This document shows, one piece after another, positions 1 through 12,634 of a stretch of 64,000 nt of DNA (its first letter is position 1; each line of letters begins with the position of its first letter). The notes under the pieces were generated by a model. The model saw only the letters and a program-made list of their open reading frames with translations. It was not told where the DNA came from and made no database searches. The DNA is from Erpobdella octoculata. Lineage: Eukaryota; Annelida; Clitellata; Hirudinida; Erpobdellidae. The DNA lies in assembly GCA_963978895.1 (NCBI GenBank), contig OZ022244.1:22251492-22315491 (forward strand), given 5' to 3'. The position numbers and the translations under genes are program-made.

Positions 1-930
1 AGGGTACGTATTTTGTCTTACCCGCGCAGCCTTAGTATGTATGTGCTGGATTTGAGCCTTGGCGATCAATCTAATAGAGACTGATTTAACACTATCTAAC
101 ATAAAACTGTTTACTGAACACAAAATTAAAAATTGCTGGTAAAAAATAAAAACTTGGTTATAAAATTAATTCTTACTGTTTAGATTAAACATTTTATAAA
201 AAAAAGTTTAAAAGAAGTGTTAATATTTTAGACAGCAACAAATGTTCAAAAAATATCAAGAAGTACTTATGGCTTCTGGCTAGAAAACCACAAAATTTAT
301 ATTTAACAGAAATATAACTCAGGGTATTAAACTCAACATTAAAAATTATTTTTTTTACAATTAAACTCAAACAATTCATTGAAAACTAAAAATTAAATAA
401 AAACTTCTTTAATTTCAAAAATTTAATAAAAGAAAATTTCTGCTTTTTAAAATTGTTTGAAGAAACAGAGGAGCGTGCTTGATGGACGACAAACCAGGGA
501 AAACAAACAACTATGCCCGTTCGCTGAATTTCGAATATTTACTGTTATTACCGTTATTTCATTCTTAAGAAAAATTTAATTAGTAGAAAAGAAAATATTT
601 TTTATTTTTATTAATTTTATTTTTAAAATTTTTAACCGTAAAAACATCATTTTTTAGAAATTTATGCTAAAAGATAAATAATTTTAAGTTCATGTTTTTT
701 GTTTTAAAAACATTTTTTTAATTTAAATTGTTTTTTCTATTAATTTATGCAATGTTTTTAGAATTCATTATTTTCAAAATTTTCCCGAGATTTCTGCAAT
801 TCTAGCGCCACCTAAACACTTTTTCGCAAACTAGAAAAATGCAAAACGATGCAGACGCTAAAAATTACGCAAGTTGATTTTCACAGAATAAAAATAAAAA
901 TGTTTTAATTTTTTCTTTTTAATTTTTTTG
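1..930. other. AT-rich intergenic, nothing recognised
   Basis: No exon with plausible splice sites and no recognisable protein similarity was found on either strand. The short open frames here are AT-rich and look accidental. Confidence 0.5.
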
Positions 931-1010
931 ACAGACAAAACAATACAAAACAATACAAAACAATACAAAACAAAACAAAGCAAAACAAAACAAAACAAAA
1001 CAAAACAAAA
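931..1010. repeat. (CAAAA)n-type pentanucleotide microsatellite
   Basis: About 80 bp of CAAAA units with CAATA variants at its left side. The leucine/phenylalanine/cysteine-rich frames it opens on the minus strand are artefacts of the repeat. Confidence 0.9.
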
Positions 1011-1600
1011 TTGTATGAACTCACTGGAGATTGTTTTTTGATTTGTCTTCTCCAATGAGATTTTGCGACTTGATTATAAGTCTGGAAAGAGTTCGTCAGG
1101 ACCACCAAGTAACAGAGGATGACAAACTTTTTCAGCTCCATCCTGGGTCGAATTCTATTAAAAATAAGTTATTATTAAATTATCTAAATATCATTAAAAC
1201 AACATTAAAAATGTTATGCTAATTTACTTTTAAAATTAAAAAAAGTAACTACAACGACTGAAATATTTCTTACCTCCTATTTGAAGTTTCTCTGAACACT
1301 TTCTGTCAATTGAAATACCAAGAAGAAGAAAGCAAAAGAGCAATTGTAGTGGAAAGCTGTCAAGCGAAAGAAATGTGACGACTGGTTTATATGCAGTCAC
1401 AAGGAAGAAGGCATGACGAATGAATTTGCTTTGCATGCATGTTTGCAATGCATCAATGCATCTACGCACACACACCGAGCTAGATGAATTGTGCGTTTCA
1501 AGCGAACGTCAACATTTGAAAGGAGTCGTAATTCGATCGCCACACTAAATATTATAATTTGTATAATATGTATCGCGGAATTGAGTCGCGCTAAACCACG
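1011..1600. other. intergenic, nothing recognised
   Basis: Somewhat less AT-rich than its surroundings, with short open frames on both strands, but no recognisable domain and no convincing splice pair. Confidence 0.4.
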
Positions 1601-2650
1601 TCACTTAAAGTCATACTATTACTAAGCTACATGATGTCATGCTAGTCACATAATTGCATACTACGTTACATAATGTCATACTCATACTACGTTACATAAT
1701 GTCATACTCATACTACGTTACATAATGTCATACTCATACTACGTTACATAATGTTATACTCATACTACGTTACATAATGTCATACTCATACTACGTTACA
1801 TAATGTCATACTCATACTACGTTACATAATGTCATACTCATACTACGTTACATAATGTCATACTCATACTACGTTACATAATGTCATACTCATACTACGT
1901 TACATAATGTTATACTCATACTACGTTACATAATGTCATACTCATACTACGTTACATAATGTCATACTCATACTACGTTACATAATGTCATACTCATACT
2001 ACGTTACATAATGTCATACTCATACTACGTTACATAATGTCATACTCATACTACGTTACATAATGTCATACTCATACTACGTTACATAATGTCATACTCA
2101 TACTACGTTACATAATGTCATACTCATACTACGTTACATAATGTCATACTCATACTACGTTACATAATGTCATACTCATACTACGTTACATAATGTCATA
2201 CTCATACTACGTTACATAATGTCATACTCATACTACGTTACATAATGTCATACTCATACTACGTTACATAATGTCATACTCATACTACGTTACGTAATGT
2301 CATACTCATACTACGTTACATAATGTCAATCTAAGTTACATAATGTCATATTGAGTCACATGATGTCATGCTAGTCACATAATGTTATACTGAGTCACTT
2401 GTTGTCATACTACGTTACTTAATGTCATACTACGTTACATAATGTCATACTACGTTACATAATGTCATACTACGTTACATAATGTCATACTACGTTACAT
2501 AATGTCATACTACGTTACATAATGTCATAATACCTTACATAATGTCATACTACGTTACCTAATGTCATACTACATTACATAATGTCATATTACGTTACAT
2601 AATGTCATGCTACATCACATAATGTCATAATAAGTCCCACATACTGTCAC
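1601..2650. repeat. 26-bp / 20-bp satellite array
   Basis: From about 1677 to 2330 a 26-bp unit (CATACTCATACT + ACGTTACATAATGT) repeats almost perfectly about 25 times. From about 2395 to 2620 the unit is 20 bp and lacks one of the two CATACT hexamers. Both flanks contain decayed units (GTCACATGATGTCATG-like). There are no unique spacers between units, so this is a simple tandem satellite. Confidence 0.95.
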
Positions 2651-5600
2651 GTATTGCACATAGTGATGTAAAGTTTTCGGAAACTTTTCAGAAAATTTCG
2701 CGGCAAAAAAACTGGATTGCAGAGCATTTCCACTTTGACCTTTTTTCAAATTTTGTTTGTTTTTGCAAAATATTACTTTTTATTATTTATAATCAACTTC
2801 ACATATAAATTTTGTTTATTTATTTGTTTTGCAAGCCAGGCAGACTTGCCCAAAACAGGTTTCACAGGTTCAAATTTCATATATTGGTAGTATAAATCTA
2901 TTAAATTTGCTGAATTCAGCAAAAAAATTTATTTAAAATTGTTATTAGAGATCAATAAGTTTTGAAACAATTTTTAAGTTTAAAAAAACAAACCAAGAAA
3001 TTAATGCAAACACTTTTAAGAAACAAAGCCACAACTCATGTTACATTTCTAAGTCAATATGTGTATCATCATTTTGAGCTATTTCTGATCAGCTTTGAGC
3101 CTGAACGGTATGCCAGATATGTTTATTTTGTGGCCCAATTATTTCCGAGCATATTTCTTTATTTTGTCTCTTGGATCGAAAAGTTCTTGTTAGATTGTAA
3201 AACAGCAGCAATGTTGGCTTTTATGAAAAACAGTATTGAAGCAACATAACCCAGTGAACGAATAGATCCATAATTTAAAATAATTAAGCAATATATACAT
3301 ATAATTTAGTACATATAAAACCAAGCTATTATTAATAAAATTAAACTAAATTTTCAAAATTTCTATCTAGTAAAAATGTTCAATGGTTGAAACTTTCTTG
3401 ACCAAAATTACCGGAAATTTTCATCACTAATTGCACATACAAAATTACTCAGAAATTCATTTCATTATCACACAAGTACCGAACAATTAAAGTAGAAATA
3501 TCAAACTTTTCCAAAAGAAAAAAACTGAAAATTTCTCGAACGTTTGAAAAAAAAATTCAAGTGTTTTTCGCTCAATCAATAAAATGCACTTTTTTCTTTT
3601 TTATCTTATTTGATTACACATTTTTTTCTTTCTTTGCAATTTTTTAAATAAAAAATTCAAAATAAAAAAAAATAAAAAAAGTATTTAAAAAAATAAGCAG
3701 CAAAGAAATAAACAGAAAATATAGTTATCGTGCACTACAATCAAAGATAGAAAATACTCCAAGAAAAGTGCACAATGCAAACAGAACATGGCTGCCTCAC
3801 ATCTGCGTGTCCAGAAAAAAATGTTGATTTTGAATAAAAGGACGACAGTATGCGTGGTGGCAACATCTTCAACTTCATGAACAAGATTCAACAACAATGT
3901 ACATTATGAACCACACATTGTCAGAACCAAAAATTAGTCGGTTGGTACGATCATCTCCTTCTCTACTCTCGTTCCTGCAAATTTAGAAGCAATCCTAACA
4001 TAACAATATAAACTTGATAACAAATAACCCTGACGCAGTTTTTGTTTTGTTAACAACTTCAACAATTTTTTCAAAATGTCATTCAAGTTTTATAGTTTAA
4101 TACTAATGATTATTATTGCTTACACAGCTAGTACTAATTTTCTGCAACTTTTGCCAAAACTTGTGATATTTGCAATATTTTTTAATCAACATCAAAACTA
4201 GATATTCAGACCACGTGGTGTTTCATCTCATGACTGTTCATTTTGAGAACGGTTCATCTACTAAAGTACCGTTCATCGCTTGATGATTTATTACTAACGG
4301 TTCATAATGTTTCTAATTTGAAAATTTAAACGTTAAGTGTAATGTTTCAACAAGTAAAAGTAACTATATATATATACAAACATCGAATTGAACAGCATTG
4401 AATAGAACATTATTCACCACATGTTGAACCTCATAATACATAAATGTACATGAGTACTAAAGTCTGAGAGTCATTTCTTTGTCTGAAATGATTTTTCTGC
4501 TATTACTACTGGTTCAGGTAAATTTTAAAAAAATTGCAAAATACTGGTATCACTTGGGTAAAGATTAAAGTTGTCTGAAGCAAATGTTTCAATTGCCGTG
4601 TCAAATGGCTTATATAAATTTATTGTAATTCAGTAATGTTTCCAGAGTATGATTTTTTGTCAATATCATGTAAAACTTTAATTTTTTGTTTTTAATTATT
4701 TTAAGGTTTTTATCATTTGAAATGTCATTTTCAGATCATTCTTAAACAAAAATAATAAACCCAAATAAAAAATAAAGAACTGCGAGCAAATTTGTTTCAA
4801 TGATATTAATTTGCTTCATTTAATAAACCTTATGAAAACGTCATTTTTTATTCTATTACTTTATATATACATACAAGTAAGTGTTTTATTATACTTTTAA
4901 ATTTATATATTCAATTACAAACTACTATTAATTTTTTATATTTAATTTTTTTTCTTTTCTTTTAAAAAATGTACTCTGAATTTTTTTTATCTAACTTCAG
5001 TTAGTGCATTGAATTGGCTTGTCGTTAGTGCGACGTGGAAAAGCAATTTTTCATAGGTTTTATAGATTTTTTAGATGAACAGAAAAAAACTAAAAAAGAT
5101 GAAACATTACTGAAGTAAGTTTTTTTCTTTATCATTCCAGCATTGCATACAAATTGCCAATCAAAACAAAACATGATTAATAAGAATTCTGATATGAAAT
5201 TGATAAACAGAGAAATTAAAAATATGACAAATTAGTACCGTGTGGAATATCATTGTTTCAAATTCAGACTGGAATTTTTTGGATTGAAGATGAAATGAAA
5301 GTTTTGTGCGCGGACGGATGGAAAACTAATTAAAAAACTATTTGTTAATTTAATTTGTAATATCATAACAAATATGATGCTGGCAGTATAAATATAACCC
5401 GCTTCTGCTTTGGGTTTCTTAAGGTTTTGTCTTGTTTTTGACGATTAAACATAAAATAATGAACCAATTTTTTTAATAGTTCAAAATCATCTCCTGAATA
5501 AATATTTGATTACGGCTATCACCAAAGTTTTGCTTTCTATCTAGCTTGCGAAGATAAAAAAAATAGCTTAGATAGTCGAGGGCCATTACAGTATTCGCTT

Positions 5601-7549
5601 TTCTATTCATAAAAACTTTAACATGATTGCATGCTTGCCTGAGTGATAAAAAAAGTTCTAGGACATGTGATATTTTGTTTTAGAACAATAAAATAAACAA
5701 GAAAACCATAAAATTTTTTGTTTTTTATAAATCATTTATAATTTTTTAATTCGGTGACTAAAAATGTTTAGCAAAATATTTTTTATGATAGTAAGTCTTT
5801 AAAATAGAAAAACATTGACCACAGTCATATAATTATTTAATATGTGAAGTATGTGAAGATTGAAAAATTTAGAAACTTTTGAATCAATATGGAATAAAAA
5901 CAAATTTTTATTTTTAAATTTGAAAATTTAATGTCGCTTTTTTTAAACAAACTAAAAATTCAAAATTCATTTCTCGACATAAAAATTGTAAATTTTAAAA
6001 ACTTTTAAAGTTTTAATTTATTTTATTTTATAATTTACTCAAATGTTGTCCAATCAATCTAAATATTAAATAAAATGTAAAGTCCGCAGCAACAAATGAA
6101 CTCATTAAATTTTAACTTCATTGTGAGACTAAAAATATAAGCTATTTTTGAATAAATATTGAATTTTAAAAATATTTTTATAAAGATATTGTTTTTTATA
6201 AAACTAAATATTAATAAATTGTTTTTCTACATAAAATGTGTAATTTTTTAAAAATTTTAAAGGTTTAAAAGATTATAATTTACTTATAATTTGTCCAATC
6301 AATCTGAACATTTAATAGAATGTAAAGTACGCAGCGACAAATTAACCCACCAAATTTCAACTTGATTGGATAACGGAAAGTCAGTTTTTTTGAGTGGTAT
6401 ATGGTCCAAACGAGTGCTCAATCAAGCAAGCAAGCACGCAAGCAAACACGGTCAAGTTAATAAAATGGATTTAAAAAAACTAATAATTGTGTGAATATAT
6501 ATTTTGATAAAGAAGTAATTTAGTTAAAGATAGTCATTTATTTCATCGAAGATGTTTTTGGGTGCTGGAGACGTAAATCTACAGATAAATTTAAGTTGAA
6601 ATCATTTATTCAAATTGATTTTTCTTAAAGCATCATTTTTAGCTTTCAAATTTTTTTTATTTATTTCACTAACAAATGCAGTAATTTATTTGGTTCTGTA
6701 ATTAGTTACTTAGTTATAAATGAACCCAATTTTTTTTATTTTTCGTAATTTACCTAGAGTATGATCAGCAATTGATCTAAAATTTTTAAAACTAATGAAA
6801 AAAGTTCAGAAGAAATAAAAAGTGATTTTTAAAAATTATACAATCAAGAGATTAGTGAACCCTTCGGAGTGTTTTATGGTTTATTCGTAAATTTCATGGC
6901 TAGTCTTTCTATTAGCTAAGCGTTTCCATAAATTTGACTGTTATTCTTTTTTCTAAAAACATTACAAACAAATTAGATGATCTTCAGTAATATTTTTAAA
7001 ACTATTTCGAAACTCTTTCATTTTCTTTCTATCTTTCTTCTGCTCTAATTTTTCGTCGCTCTTCCTTCTCCTCTCTTCGATGTGTCCCCTTTCTTTACAC
7101 TTCCCTCTGCCTCTTCCTTTACTCCATATCTCTCTTTCTCCAATCTCTCAATTTAGATTACTCAGAGATATTTCTGAGAGACTCCTCCTTTAGTGTTTCA
7201 TTCGAGCAAGCCTGCCATGCATGAAAAGCATGGTTGCATCGAAGTTGAAATCAATACAGCTGTCACATAGATGAATCCGTTGTGTCTCAAAGATTCATAT
7301 TATATGATCTTGAAAGAAAACTTTCATCATATGCATTCCAATATACAGTGCAGTATACATCCAGAATCGAAAAGCAACGTCATCTGCTGAATTTTCTCAA
7401 ATGCTCTCAATGCCATTTCTTACGCACACATACCATATATATATATACGTTGATCGCTGACTTACTCACTGATTTACTTTGAAACGCTCGCTTTTTTATA
7501 TTTTACTATTATTTATAATTCTTATAATTATGTTTATCTATTTCATATT
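2651..7549. other. gene-poor AT-rich stretch with decayed dispersed repeats
   Basis: No exon chain or recognisable coding segment was found. Short blocks recur elsewhere in the window: 5400-5535 (also 18925-19105 and 43480-43612), 5785-5880 (also 40165-40260), and 6040-6130 with 6290-6440 (also 10700-10860). A pyrimidine-rich run lies at 7010-7190. The open frame at 2962-3249 (95 codons) has no recognisable motif and is not called. Confidence 0.45.
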
Positions 7550-8112
7550 TTAATTAAAATGTTTATATTTTACTACAATATTACTATATGTATTGCCAAA
7601 GCAAGTACATAGTTCTCTTTTACTAAATTTAGAATGTGTTGACGATCCAGGAGGTAAATGAAATATGATGTGAAAAAACCTTTTTTGTGCAACATGTAAA
7701 GCCGTTAGTCTTGATGAATAGTTTGAAGCCGATACAATATTGCAATAAGTCAAAAACGGATAAATTAAAGAAAAAATATAGCATAATAAGAGTTTCATTT
7801 GGTACAAAGTTACAAATTTTTAAATGAAAACCAGTGCTTATTGAGATTTTTTATTTGACATAGTTGATGTGATTCATCCAAGTTAAGTGTTCGTCAATTA
7901 TGACTCCGAGAAATTTGCAGAAAGGAACGCGATTTATAGGTGAACCATTGATCAGAATTGAAGAATTTGAACAAAATTGTTTGTTTCGGTGTTTAATATA
8001 ATGTAATTTGTTTGTTTGTTTTTTTTTCAAATTTAAAGACAACTTATTTGCGCAAAACCATTTATAAACGTTTGTAAACGTGTTGTTAATTTTACTTAAT
8101 AAATCGGGTAAC
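7550..8112 (-). pseudogene. non-LTR retrotransposon reverse transcriptase fragment (LINE, Jockey/CR1-like)
   Basis: Reading the minus strand from 8112 down, one frame shows the part of a LINE reverse transcriptase just after the catalytic palm: VYKWFCANKLSLN, then FLGVIIDEHLTW, the usual 'K-F-L-G-hydrophobic-D-x-L-x-W' signature. An in-frame stop follows near 7851. The text then resumes (NFVPNETLIMLY) and shifts frame into SLIYPFLTYCNIV, the next conserved block of the family. With one premature stop and one frameshift the copy is dead, and neither the catalytic YADD region nor an endonuclease was found. The family is known for target-primed reverse transcription; the subclade (Jockey, CR1 or L2) cannot be fixed from this piece. 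Confidence 0.85.
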
Positions 8113-8125
8113 TTCTAGTTTCGTT

Positions 8126-8300
8126 TGTTTTATTTTATTTTATTTTATTTTATTTTATTTTATTTTATTTTATTTTATTTTATTTTATTTTATTTTATTT
8201 TATTTTATTTTATTTTATTTTATTTTATTTTATTTTATTTTATTTTATTTTATTTTATTTTATTTTATTTTATTTTATTTTATTTTATTTTATTTTATTT
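8126..8300. repeat. (TTTTA)n microsatellite
   Basis: About 35 nearly perfect 5-bp units lie directly between the reverse transcriptase fragment and a dispersed repeat. The FILFY-repeat open frame across it is an artefact of a 5-bp period read in triplets. Confidence 0.97.
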
Positions 8301-8301
8301 T

Positions 8302-8580
8302 GGACCTCTGGTGACTTATACATAAACAACTTATTACAGTCGCTAGATGGCTGGAATTAATTTGATTTAATTTTAATTGATTTAAGGCCTAATTCATGTC
8401 GGAAACATTAAATTCATGTATTGTCATCCAGAATAAAGCTTTCCAGAAAGTTTTAGAACTCTAGGTAGTCAAAAAGTAAGTAAATTTTGGTTTATAAGGT
8501 TTGATCACCACAGACAAACAAACAAACAAACAGAAAGACAATTGAAATTAAATAAAATCATTTAAAAAACCAAACTAGTT
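8302..8580. repeat. dispersed repeat A, copy 1
   Basis: About 275 bp closely matching 56443-56705 in the same orientation, including the blocks CTTATACATAAACAACTTAT and ATTCATGTCGGAAACATTAA and a terminal (ACAA)n-like tail (AGACAAACAAACAAAC). The tail and structure fit the 3' end of a non-LTR element or a SINE. No open frame is retained. Confidence 0.8.
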
Positions 8581-11515
8581 GTTTAATGCGGCATCAAATT
8601 ATTACTGACAAAACTTCAAAACTACTTATAACAAAAGCACAAATAGAATTCAACGAAAGATTTATAAAATGAAATAAAATGAAAACCTTTGTTACTCGGA
8701 AATAAGTTATGATGCAATCAAACGAAGCAATTAATCTCCTGCAGTTTCTCTTGAGGTTCATAAAAGTAAACAAAAGAAGAGAGATATATAGTGCTGAGAG
8801 AAGAAGAAATTATATTTATAATTATAATTATACATAAAACTACTTTCATAATTATTATCAATATTAATATTTTTACAATACAGATTTCATACTTCAGAAT
8901 TAATTGCAAGGTTATAGAATAATTTCAGAAAGAAGTTATTTAATTAAAGTGTTTAGTATTAAACTTGTATCAGCATCCTGGAAAAATGTTGTTCTGCTTA
9001 ATCCGATTTTATTATAAATTATTCCTTGAAATCTCAAGAGGACGAAGGAAAACTTTTCCAAACAATTTTTTCTTTTGTGATTTTTAAAACTTAGTTATTT
9101 TGTTTATCTTCAAAAAATTTCAACTATTTCTTTCTATTGCTTTCAAAGTTCATTAAATTTTTAAGATTGCTGTTTTGTCTTTAAAATTTAGCTTCGATTT
9201 TATTTCGATTTTAATTACAGCATGAATTTATCAAAATTAACCGTTTTTTATCTTCTTATCAAACATTTGTTTGTTAAAAAAGTAGTATATCACAATAAGA
9301 AGATTTTTTTATGTAATTAGAGTTTTATTGTAGTGTGTGTGCTCGTGTGTTTGTGTGTGCGTGTGATTAATGTGAATGCAATTTACAATGATGGAAAGTC
9401 CTGCAGTTTTGTAAAAACCTACAATTTGATGTCAATACCCTGTCGAGTACCACGTGATTAGGGAGATTAAAATTACAGCGTTCAGGCGGGGTTTTCCCGG
9501 AATAAATCTTTGGTCAATAAGTTCCCAGGTTTTCAAGAACAAATATTTGGGAAAAAAACAAAAAAAGGTCCAACAAAAGGATGAAAAAAGTAAGAAAAAA
9601 GTGATGGAGATAAAAAGAATAAAAACGGGATTAAAAAAGAAAACCGAAAGTGGGTCTGGGGAGTACAAAAATACTGAAGAAATGTCGTTTTATGCAAATT
9701 AAACCAGAAAAGTTTAGAAAAAAAAGTTGATATTTGTTAAAATATTAATTCGAAAACTATATTTTCTCAGAAGATGTCATCGCAGCAAACCACATTCAAC
9801 ATTCCAAACATCTTCGTTCATCTTTCTTAAAAATCATTTTTATAGATATTATCGTCATTTTTTCTGTATCTTTATATATTTCTGAATTTTTCCAGCTGTT
9901 TTTTTTTCTTCAAATAATTAGAAGAGAGTCATTTGAATTTCTGTTTTTAACGTAGGGTTTTTCAACCAACAAATTTGATTAAGAATTGTTGTTTTCAACC
10001 ACGGTAACTACTCCAAACTGAGGTTGCGGGATCGGAAACTAAAAAAACAAAAACAAACTGACATCTGCGGATGAAAGTCCCAGCTTTTCAAACCACACAA
10101 AAATCTATTTCAACAATTAGTTAAGTTTATCTGTCTGTAACTCGATATTATTTTGATACCACTGCACTGATTTTAATAAAATTTGCGATACTTGCTCTGT
10201 TTTTTACGCTGATTAACACATTTGTTTTTTCTTATACTTGTCGTCTGACATAAACATTATAAAAATGTCTGACACATTTTTGCATCTAAAATTCATAGCT
10301 GTCATAGTTACAAAAGGTCATTTAGCTTTACATGTTTAGTTTACTCCCATTTCAAGAGTTTTCTCTGAAAAAGTTAAATTATGCAAAAAATATCAAGTCT
10401 TAAATTTGATCAAGTAGACAATATGTTGTTTTTTAAAAGTAACCATAATTTGAGGTAAAATAGAAAATTATTTTAGCTGTTTGTTAATAAAAAAAATAGT
10501 TTTGATGGGGATTTGTTCAATTGAGCTTCTTGCTGGGTTCAGTAAAATAAAAGAAATTATTTTAGTTAGAAAAAACCAAGTGAAGCAAAAACAAAGTTTT
10601 TTAAAAACACACTTTTATATTCTTTTTACAACATAAACAACAAACATATTAGCATAGACAACAAATAGTTTGACGAAAATATCACATATACTTATTTAAT
10701 TAAACTTTGTCCAATCGATCCAAAAATTTGGTAGAATGCATTATTAATTAGTTTGGCAATATGTTTAAATTTTGAAGTCTCCAGCTCATCGGGAAGTTAG
10801 TTTAAAATCGATTGCAAAATTTGACGACAGACAGATAGACAGACAGAGAAGTCAAGTTAAGTAAAAGTGTGTAATAAAAATTTCTGCACTTGTTGTTTTT
10901 GGTGATTAATATGAATGGCAAAATTTAGCTTGATTTTACAGTATGGACTTAAAAAATAATATAATATCATAATAGTTATAATTTATACATATATTATAAT
11001 TTATATATAATATATAATTGCAATATAATAACAAGACATTTAATTACATATTTAATGAAAATGTTTTACTTCATATTAAATATTTGAGATTGTTCAAATA
11101 TTTATTCAAAAAAAGTTTAGTTCTGCAATAATTTGATCTGATTTTATTTTTCTGTTTAGAAAGCAGCAAAACTAATTAGAGTAAAACTAATTTTACTAAA
11201 ATGCCATTTTTAATGCAATTAATGGAGTTGTTGCAATACAGCATTGAACAACATGCAGGCTTTTTAAAAATCATACAAAAGCGATGACTCCATATTTTAT
11301 GATGACCCAAAATTATGGTCCCCAATTTGTTGCTTTTACCGAAGCAGCAAATTGCTTGAAGAATTAAGAATTACTTAGCCTCACAATTTCTAGAATAGAA
11401 GTTTAATTTGATGAAAAAAAGCCATAACAACATCAATGATAATAATAAACAAAAAATATAATATTAATAAAAATAACAACAACACAAACCAGCGAAATAC
11501 GAACGACAGTCAACA
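8581..11515. other. intergenic, no gene recognised
   Basis: AT-rich sequence with a GT-rich run near 9330-9365 and decayed dispersed-repeat tails near 10120-10220 and 10700-10860. The two opposite open frames at 9432-9702 (78 and 82 codons) have no recognisable domain and are not called. Confidence 0.4.
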
Positions 11516-11523
11516 ACTAAAAT

Positions 11524-12626
11524 CATTGGCGGATCTAGGGGGTGGTAGGGGCGATCGCCCTCCCCCACTTTGCGCAATAAAATTATTTTTTAAGTTATTA
11601 ATAAGTAACACTGGAGAAAACAATTTTAAATTTTAATCATTTTATGAGCAACCTCAAGAAAAGTTTGTAAAATGTCCTTTACAGGAGCGCAACTACGGAG
11701 GGAGGGCAGGGAAGGGCTCAAGCCCCCCAGGCCAAAATCGCAGGACCCTGCAATTTTTCAAAATTCAATGAGTTTTTCTTTGGGTAGGGGAGAGTGCTAC
11801 ATTTATTCATAAACTTATGTTTTTAACATATGCTTTAACTGGTTTGAGACTGGGTTTGATTATCTTCAGTTTACAAACTTTCTTTTCTTTTATTAATTAA
11901 TTATTGAAGATACCAAAAAAAAACTGCAGGCTGAAAATAGTCAAAAAAACATTCCCCTGCGGCGGGCTTTTCCCTTTTTCAAACTTCAGCAACCCCCTAA
12001 GGCCAAATCGTAGGACCCTGCAATTTTTCCAAATATGATGTTTTTCTTTGGGTGGGGGTGCTACATTTATTCATAAACTTATTTTTTTAACAATTGCTTT
12101 AACTGGTTTGAGACTGAGTTTGACTATCTTCAGTTTGCAGTGTGTCTTTTCTTTCATTAATAAATTATTAAAGATACAAAAAAAGACTGCAGACTAAAGA
12201 TAGTCAAACAAATTTTTGCCTGCGGCGGGCTTCCTTCCCTTTTTCAAACTTCAGCCCACCTCAGCATTTTTTTGCCGGTTGCGGCCCTCGTCCTTTAAAT
12301 GCGGTTGGTAGGTCAACCACGCATTAAATTTTTCCAAGTGACTTTTTAAAAGATACCTTTTTTCAATTTTACCATTTTTAGTGTGACTTGAATATGGAAA
12401 TTTATAGTTTACTTACAGACAACTTACTGACCTAATAAAAACGTTGTAAAAATGAATTATTATTAACGTGGACACGTAATTTTATTAATTAATCTTTTAT
12501 GCAATAGTAATAAAAATTGAATCTAACGAAAAGTGTTATAATAGATATTTCAGCTTGTGATAACAATCCATAAATCGGTTTTCATAAAATGTCGCCCCCC
12601 ACTCAAACTTCCTGGATCCGCCAGTG
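11524..12626. mobile_element. non-autonomous hAT element (outer)
   Basis: The left end CATTGGCGGATCTAGG and the inverted right end (CACTGGCGGATCCAGG read on the minus strand) are terminal inverted repeats with two mismatches, close to the widespread hAT terminus CAGTGGCGGATCCAGG. An identical 8-bp direct repeat, ACTAAAAT, flanks the element at 11516-11523 and 12627-12634; 8 bp is the hAT target-site length. No transposase is present. A second element sits inside it. Confidence 0.88.
11682..12289. mobile_element. nested non-autonomous hAT-like element (inner)
   Basis: It is inserted in the outer hAT element. The 8-bp direct repeat GTCCTTTA flanks it at 11674-11681 and 12290-12297. The termini are CAGGAGCGCAAC and, inverted, GAGGGCCGCAAC. 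Most of its length is a direct duplication of about 270 bp: the block GACCCTGCAATTTTTC recurs near 11743 and 12013, and GCGGCGGGCTT near 11960 and 12220. No open frame is retained. Confidence 0.75.
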
Positions 12627-12634
12627 ACTAAAAT

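Noticed and set aside
1640..2640. CRISPR-like regular repeats
   Set aside because: Units are contiguous with no variable spacers, and the host is a eukaryote.
2962..3249. 95-codon plus-strand frame
   Set aside because: No recognisable motif, no splice or regulatory context, and surrounded by repeat-rich AT DNA.
8125..8325. FILFY-repeat frame
   Set aside because: Pentanucleotide (TTTTA)n read in triplets.
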